A DNA stretch of 18,147 nucleotides from an uncultured Ruminococcus sp. (GTDB lineage: Bacteria; Bacillota; Clostridia; Oscillospirales; Ruminococcaceae), in assembly GCA_937942105.1 (NCBI GenBank), contig CALDFS010000240.1:1-18147 (forward strand), read 5' to 3'. The number at the start of each line of letters is the position of its first letter. The stretch's first letter is position 1. The notes beneath the pieces are model-generated. The model was not told the DNA's origin, did no database searches, and saw nothing but the letters and a program-made list of their open reading frames with translations. This document shows positions 14,996-18,147 of this stretch, piece by piece. Made by a program: the position numbers and the translations under genes.

Positions 14996-15511
14996 TCATT
15001 CCAGTGCCTTCCTGACAAACTCCCCGCCCTCGAAAATCATATATCCGTGCCCGGTTTCCTCCTTGGGGATGGATACCGACCCCGGGTTCACATAGGTAAA
15101 TCCCTCATGTTCGGCAACTTTCGCGATATGCGTATGTCCGCAGAGCAGGATAGTACCTGCGGGCATTTTGGGCGGCTTGTCCTCAGAGTATATGTGACCG
15201 TGGGTTGCAAATATGGTAACGCCATCGATATGCAAAAGGGCGTATTCAGCCATGATGGGGAAGTCAAGAACCATGCCGTCCACTTCCGAATCGCAGTTTC
15301 CCCGGACACAGAGAATTTTGTCGGCAAGGGGATTGAGCATTGCGGCGACTTCTTTAGGCGCGTAATCGCGGGGAAGGTCGTTTCGCGGACCGTGGTATAG
15401 GATATCTCCTAAAATAAGCAGGATATCCGGCTTTTCCTCGTTGTATTTCTCCATGAGCCTTGCGCACCAGTAGGATGAACCGTGAATGTCCGAGGCTATC
15501 ATTAGCTTCAT
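14996..15511 (-). CDS. yfcE: YfcE-type metallophosphodiesterase
   Basis: A 171-residue calcineurin-like phosphoesterase of the YfcE/MJ0936 family. The metal-binding blocks are all present: SDIHG (D8, H10), LGDILYHGPRN (D36), GNCD (N72), THGH (H104, H106) and GHTH (H126, H128), followed by VNPGSVSIPK. Length and spacing match the family. Relatives are soluble and cleave phosphodiester bonds in artificial substrates; the natural substrate is not known. The LYHGPRND segment is typical of the E. coli YfcE branch. A GAAAGGA site lies 10 bases before the ATG and the gene has its own promoter, converging on the decarboxylase operon. Confidence 0.9.
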   Translation of the reverse strand: MKLMIASDIHGSSYWCARLMEKYNEEKPDILLILGDILYHGPRNDLPRDYAPKEVAAMLNPLADKILCVRGNCDSEVDGMVLDFPIMAEYALLHIDGVTIFATHGHIYSEDKPPKMPAGTILLCGHTHIAKVAEHEGFTYVNPGSVSIPKEETGHGYMIFEGGEFVRKALE

Positions 15512-15544
15512 AGTTTTGCAGTCCTTTCGGTTTAGTCTTATTAA

Positions 15545-15573
15545 AGTATAGTCGGGAATGTTTGGGTTGTCAA
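15545..15573 (-). promoter_or_regulatory. Promoter of the yfcE-type gene
   Basis: On the minus strand a perfect TTGACA (15573-15568), 17-base spacer and TATACT (15550-15545), 34 bases before the start codon. Confidence 0.75.
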
Positions 15574-15659
15574 TACTTGATGGTAGTCAAGGGAAGTTGA
15601 TTATATATCTAAGTGTGGTTAGGATTGCTGCTGAGTGCAGTCATGGACGCGTTCCACGC

Positions 15660-15823
15660 GCCCATAGGGAAACCCCTTACGGTGGTTTCCCTACAGAAAA
15701 ACAGTCCACCGGACTGTTTTTCTTACCCTTCCTGCGTTGTTTTTGAGAAAGGGGATTTCGCTCCCTGCGGGGAGCGACTCGGGGCGCCGCCCCGAGACCC
15801 TGCGGCCTTGAAAGGCCGGCGAA
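15660..15823. repeat. Hairpin-rich intergenic repeat upstream of the MATE gene
   Basis: Five perfect stems follow one another: TAGGGAAACC/GGTTTCCCTA (15665-15693), AAAAACAGTCC/GGACTGTTTTT (15697-15721), CGCTCCC/GGGAGCG (15759-15776), TCGGGGC/GCCCCGA (15779-15795) and CGGCCTT/AAGGCCG (15803-15818). The second looks like a bidirectional intrinsic terminator. The GC-rich last three resemble the REP-like intergenic hairpins common in gut Clostridia. Small ORFs across it are by-products of the repeats. The 347-bp gap from 15512 contains this block, the yfcE promoter and no gene. Confidence 0.55.
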
Positions 15824-15864
15824 CTTTTTAATTCTTTGGTTTTCAGAAAAGGAATGTTTTGAAT

Positions 15865-17211
15865 ATGTCCAATCGTCAGGTAAATACCGACCTTACAACA
15901 GGCGAGCCTGCAAAGGTTCTAATGCGGTTCTGTCTTCCGCTTTTCGGAAGCATAATCTTTCAGCAGCTCTACAACATTGCCGACAGCTTTGTAGCCGGAA
16001 AATTCATCGGCAACGATGCTTTAGCGGCAGTCGGCAACAGCTATGAAATAACCCTGATTTTCATAGCCTTCGCTTTCGGCTGCAACATCGGCTGCTCGGT
16101 AATAGCCGCTCAGCTTTACGGCGCAAAGCGTTACCGCGATATGAAAACCGCAGTCTATTCCGCTCTGATAGCCGGCGCGGTGCTGTGCCTGGCGCTGATG
16201 ATATGCGGCTTTACATTCTGTGACAGCCTTCTGCGGCTGATAAAGACCCCGCCCGAGGTCATGGCGGATTCAAAGCTGTATCTTGATATCTACATCCTTG
16301 GTCTGCCGTTTGTGTTCTTTTATAATATAGCAACCGGAATTTTCTCGGCGCTGGGCGATTCCAGAACGCCGTTTATCTTCCTTGTCTGCTCGTCGGTTTC
16401 AAATATCTTTGCGGATATTTTGTTCGTTGCCGGCTTCGGAATGGGGGTTGACGGCGTTGCTTGGGCGACTCTTATCTGCCAGGGCGTAAGCTGCATATTG
16501 GCGGTGGCGGTGGTCTTCCGCAGGTTTTACGCTATCAAGACCGAGGAAAAAGCCCCGCTGTTCTCGTGGGAGCTTCTCGGACGTGTCGCGCGCGTCGCTA
16601 TACCAAGCATATTGCAGCAGAGCTTTATATCGGTAGGCAACATCTACATTCAGGGTCTGATAAACGGCTTCGGAACAGCCGCCATGGCTGGGTATTCCGC
16701 CTCGATAAAGCTCAACAACATGGTTATATCCTCGCTGACCACGTTGGGCAACGGCATATCAAGCTTTACTGCCCAGAATATCGGGGCGCTTAAGTTTGAA
16801 AGGATATCTCAGGGCTTCAAGGCGGGGCTGAAGCTTGTCTACGCCATCTGCCTGCCGATAACGGCGGTTTACCTTTTAGCCTCGAATCAGCTTGTCTATA
16901 TCTTCCTTGACAGCCCCACCGGCGATGCTATGGACGTTGGAGTGACGATTCTGCGCATCCTTGCGCCGTTTTACATAGTAGTCGCAACTAAGCTCACCGC
17001 CGACGGGGTCCTGCGCGGAGCGGGCAGGATGAACCGCTTCATGGCGGCAACACTCACCGACCTTTTGCTAAGAGTCATCCTTGCGGCGCTGCTTTCAAAA
17101 ACCGCTCTCGGAACCACAGGCATATGGCTTGCATGGCCTATAGGCTGGACGATTGCAATGGTTATGTCACTCTGTTTCTATAAAACCCTTAAGTGGGATA
17201 AGAAAAGCTGA
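15865..17211 (+). CDS. MATE-family multidrug/cation efflux transporter
   Basis: A 448-residue, 12-helix membrane exporter of the MATE family (DinF/NorM superfamily, MatE repeated twice). The start NRQVNTDLTTGEPAKVLMRFCLPL leads into helix 1, followed by QQLYNIADSFVAGKFIGNDALAAVG, the conserved first-half signature. GLPFVFFYNIATGIFSALGDSRTPF (about 150-175) lies at the end of the first MatE repeat, and the second repeat begins near VARVAIPSILQQSFISVGN. The members exchange drugs or metabolites for sodium or protons; with a sodium pump next door, sodium coupling is plausible but not shown. I prefer the ATG at 15865 (AAAAGGA 11 bases upstream) to the TTG at 15859, which sits only 5 bases from that site. 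The substrate is unknown. Confidence 0.9.
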   Translation: MSNRQVNTDLTTGEPAKVLMRFCLPLFGSIIFQQLYNIADSFVAGKFIGNDALAAVGNSYEITLIFIAFAFGCNIGCSVIAAQLYGAKRYRDMKTAVYSALIAGAVLCLALMICGFTFCDSLLRLIKTPPEVMADSKLYLDIYILGLPFVFFYNIATGIFSALGDSRTPFIFLVCSSVSNIFADILFVAGFGMGVDGVAWATLICQGVSCILAVAVVFRRFYAIKTEEKAPLFSWELLGRVARVAIPSILQQSFISVGNIYIQGLINGFGTAAMAGYSASIKLNNMVISSLTTLGNGISSFTAQNIGALKFERISQGFKAGLKLVYAICLPITAVYLLASNQLVYIFLDSPTGDAMDVGVTILRILAPFYIVVATKLTADGVLRGAGRMNRFMAATLTDLLLRVILAALLSKTALGTTGIWLAWPIGWTIAMVMSLCFYKTLKWDKKS

Positions 17212-17305
17212 GCGCGGGCAGGGGATATCCCGAAAAATTATCGAAAACATCAATAATGCGGGAATCAGAGCGGATAAATTTGTTATAAATAATTAGAAAA
17301 ATTTC

Positions 17306-17334
17306 TTGACAATTTGGCAAAGGTCGGTTATACT
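17306..17334 (+). promoter_or_regulatory. Strong promoter of the str (rpsL-rpsG) operon
   Basis: Perfect TTGACA (17306-17311), 17-base spacer, TATACT (17329-17334), giving a leader of about 65 bases. A further TATAAT at 17356-17361 lacks a good -35 partner. Confidence 0.85.
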
Positions 17335-17404
17335 ATATTAGTATGCAAAACCATGTATAATACTGTGGTTTGGTGTATTCATTATCAAAGAAAGGAGAGA
17401 AAAC

Positions 17405-17827
17405 ATGCCAACGTTTAACCAGTTAGTTCACAAGGGAAGAGATATTCTGACGGACAAGTCCACTGCTCCCGCACTTCAGAAGGGCTACAACTCCAAGAAG
17501 AAGATAGCGATAGATCAGTCCTGCCCCCAGAAGAGAGGCGTTTGCACAGCAGTAAAGACTGCCACCCCCAAGAAGCCTAACTCTGCAATGAGAAAGATTG
17601 CCAGAGTTCGTCTTACCAACGGAACCGAAGTTACCGCTTACATTCCCGGTATCGGACATAACCTGCAGGAGCATAGCGTTGTTTTAATCAGAGGCGGAAG
17701 AGTTAAGGACCTCCCCGGTGTGCGTTACCACATCATCAGAGGAACACTTGATGCCCAGGGCGTTGCAAAGAGAATGCAGGCAAGATCGAAGTACGGCGCA
17801 AAGAAGCCCAAGGCCGCCAAGAAGTAA
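17405..17827 (+). CDS. rpsL: 30S ribosomal protein S12
   Basis: A complete 140-residue S12, the decoding-centre protein. The conserved blocks are intact: MPTFNQLVHKGR, PALQKGYN, SCPQKRGVC, TPKKPNSAMRKIARVRLTNG, YIPGIGHNLQEHSVVLIRGGRVKDLPGVRYHI and RSKYGAKKPKAAKK. The PKKPNS lysine and the GGRVKDLPG lysine, whose changes give streptomycin resistance in other bacteria, are the wild-type residues, so the sequence predicts a sensitive allele. An AAAGGAGAG site lies 5 bases before the ATG. It opens the str operon, with rpsG following after an unusually long 284-bp gap. Confidence 0.98.
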   Translation: MPTFNQLVHKGRDILTDKSTAPALQKGYNSKKKIAIDQSCPQKRGVCTAVKTATPKKPNSAMRKIARVRLTNGTEVTAYIPGIGHNLQEHSVVLIRGGRVKDLPGVRYHIIRGTLDAQGVAKRMQARSKYGAKKPKAAKK

Positions 17828-17896
17828 TTCTTTTAAATCGGGCAGAACTTATTTTTGAATTCTTCCACCGCTGTCAAAGCGGGGTTAACATAAAAA

Positions 17897-17999
17897 CTAC
17901 TAATTTTCATCTAAAGTGAAACCAAAAAACGGGCACAAAACCGCTGTACGATGGGTTTCGCACCCGTTTTTTGGAACACTTTTAGACGAAAATAAGTAG
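17897..17999. repeat. Palindromic MITE-like element between rpsL and rpsG
   Basis: A 103-bp imperfect palindrome. The arms start CTACTAATTTTCATCTAAA and, read from the other end, CTACTTATTTTCGTCTAAAA, and meet in a perfect CCAAAAAACGGG/CCCGTTTTTTGG stem with a further AAACC/GGTTT pair around an 11-base loop. The right end equals the right end of the long element at 5570-5601 in 28 of 32 bases. The inner stem with its T6 tract also resembles an intrinsic terminator for the rpsL transcript. The remaining parts of the 284-bp gap show no gene; a 12-base palindrome AATGATATCATT lies near 18078. Confidence 0.6.
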
Positions 18000-18111
18000 A
18001 TATGTTGCCTCTTGCTTTGGACGCAACGGGGTCGAAAAGGCCGCGTGGAATTTCGCGGTCTGACGAATTCGAGTACCAATGATATCATTAATTGTGAAGG
18101 AGGGAAGCGAA

Positions 18112-18147
18112 GTGCCAAGAAGAGGTCAAATCGCTAAACGTGATGTT
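18112..18147 (+). CDS. rpsG: 30S ribosomal protein S7, first 12 codons (cut by window end)
   Basis: GTG start followed by PRRGQIAKRDV, the invariant N-terminus of bacterial S7 (usually MPRRG.I.KRDV). A GAAGGAGGG site lies 7 bases before the GTG. The gene continues beyond the window. It follows rpsL in the standard str order. Confidence 0.92.
   Translation, partial: MPRRGQIAKRDV

Noticed and set aside
15558..15831. Two overlapping plus-strand ORFs between yfcE and the MATE gene
   Set aside because: They lie wholly across hairpin repeats, lack start signals and have repeat-driven composition.
17212..17250. Possible terminator after the MATE gene (CGGG…TCCCG)
   Set aside because: The stem is only four to five pairs and no T tract follows.

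Overview
The window reads as a composite contig from a metagenome-like source. Three stretches of different origin are joined, and the last, from about 2.1 kb to the end, is an ordinary chromosome of an anaerobic low-to-mid GC Firmicute. I infer class Clostridia, close to Ruminococcus/Oscillospiraceae, from clear Shine-Dalgarno sites, TTGACA-17-TATAAT promoters, a sodium-pumping decarboxylase operon with a free biotin carrier, a DUF4349 lipoprotein and the start of the str operon (rpsL, rpsG). No 16S or other species-level marker is present.

Region A (1 to about 500) is AT-rich and looks eukaryotic. A single EF-hand-type exon (273-477) is bounded by an AG before it and a G|GTACGT donor after it. 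Region B (about 510 to 2110) is the early module of a Firmicutes prophage: a sigma-like regulator with a cysteine cluster, two small overlapping genes, and the N-terminal third of a DUF2800 PD-(D/E)XK-like nuclease. Both edges of region B run through open frames, so two fused ORFs result (EF-hand::sigma-like, and DUF2800::FtsX permease). I take both joins as assembly chimeras or illegitimate junctions unless reads show otherwise.

Region C (about 2110 to 18147) holds, in order: the C-terminal part of an FtsX-type ABC permease; an SGNH/GDSL lipoprotein esterase; a 530-bp noncoding element with near-perfect terminal inverted repeats and a strongly structured core; recG on the minus strand, back-to-back with a HAD phosphatase whose start is broken at a T8 tract; a flavin-binding pyridoxamine-phosphate-oxidase-like protein; an unknown membrane-anchored protein; a minus-strand operon of a DUF4349 lipoprotein plus two tandemly duplicated small membrane proteins; the oxaloacetate decarboxylase operon (gamma, biotin carrier, beta, alpha); a YfcE-type phosphodiesterase; a hairpin-rich intergenic repeat; a MATE exporter; then rpsL and the first codons of rpsG.

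The best candidates for something undescribed are the 530-bp inverted-repeat element at 5072-5602 and the 103-bp palindrome at 17897-17999 between rpsL and rpsG. They share an end sequence (28 of 32 bases), so they look like two members, one long and one short, of a MITE-like family. The long copy carries a predicted three-way-junction fold that could be a structured RNA. Everything else is recognisable housekeeping or accessory metabolism.
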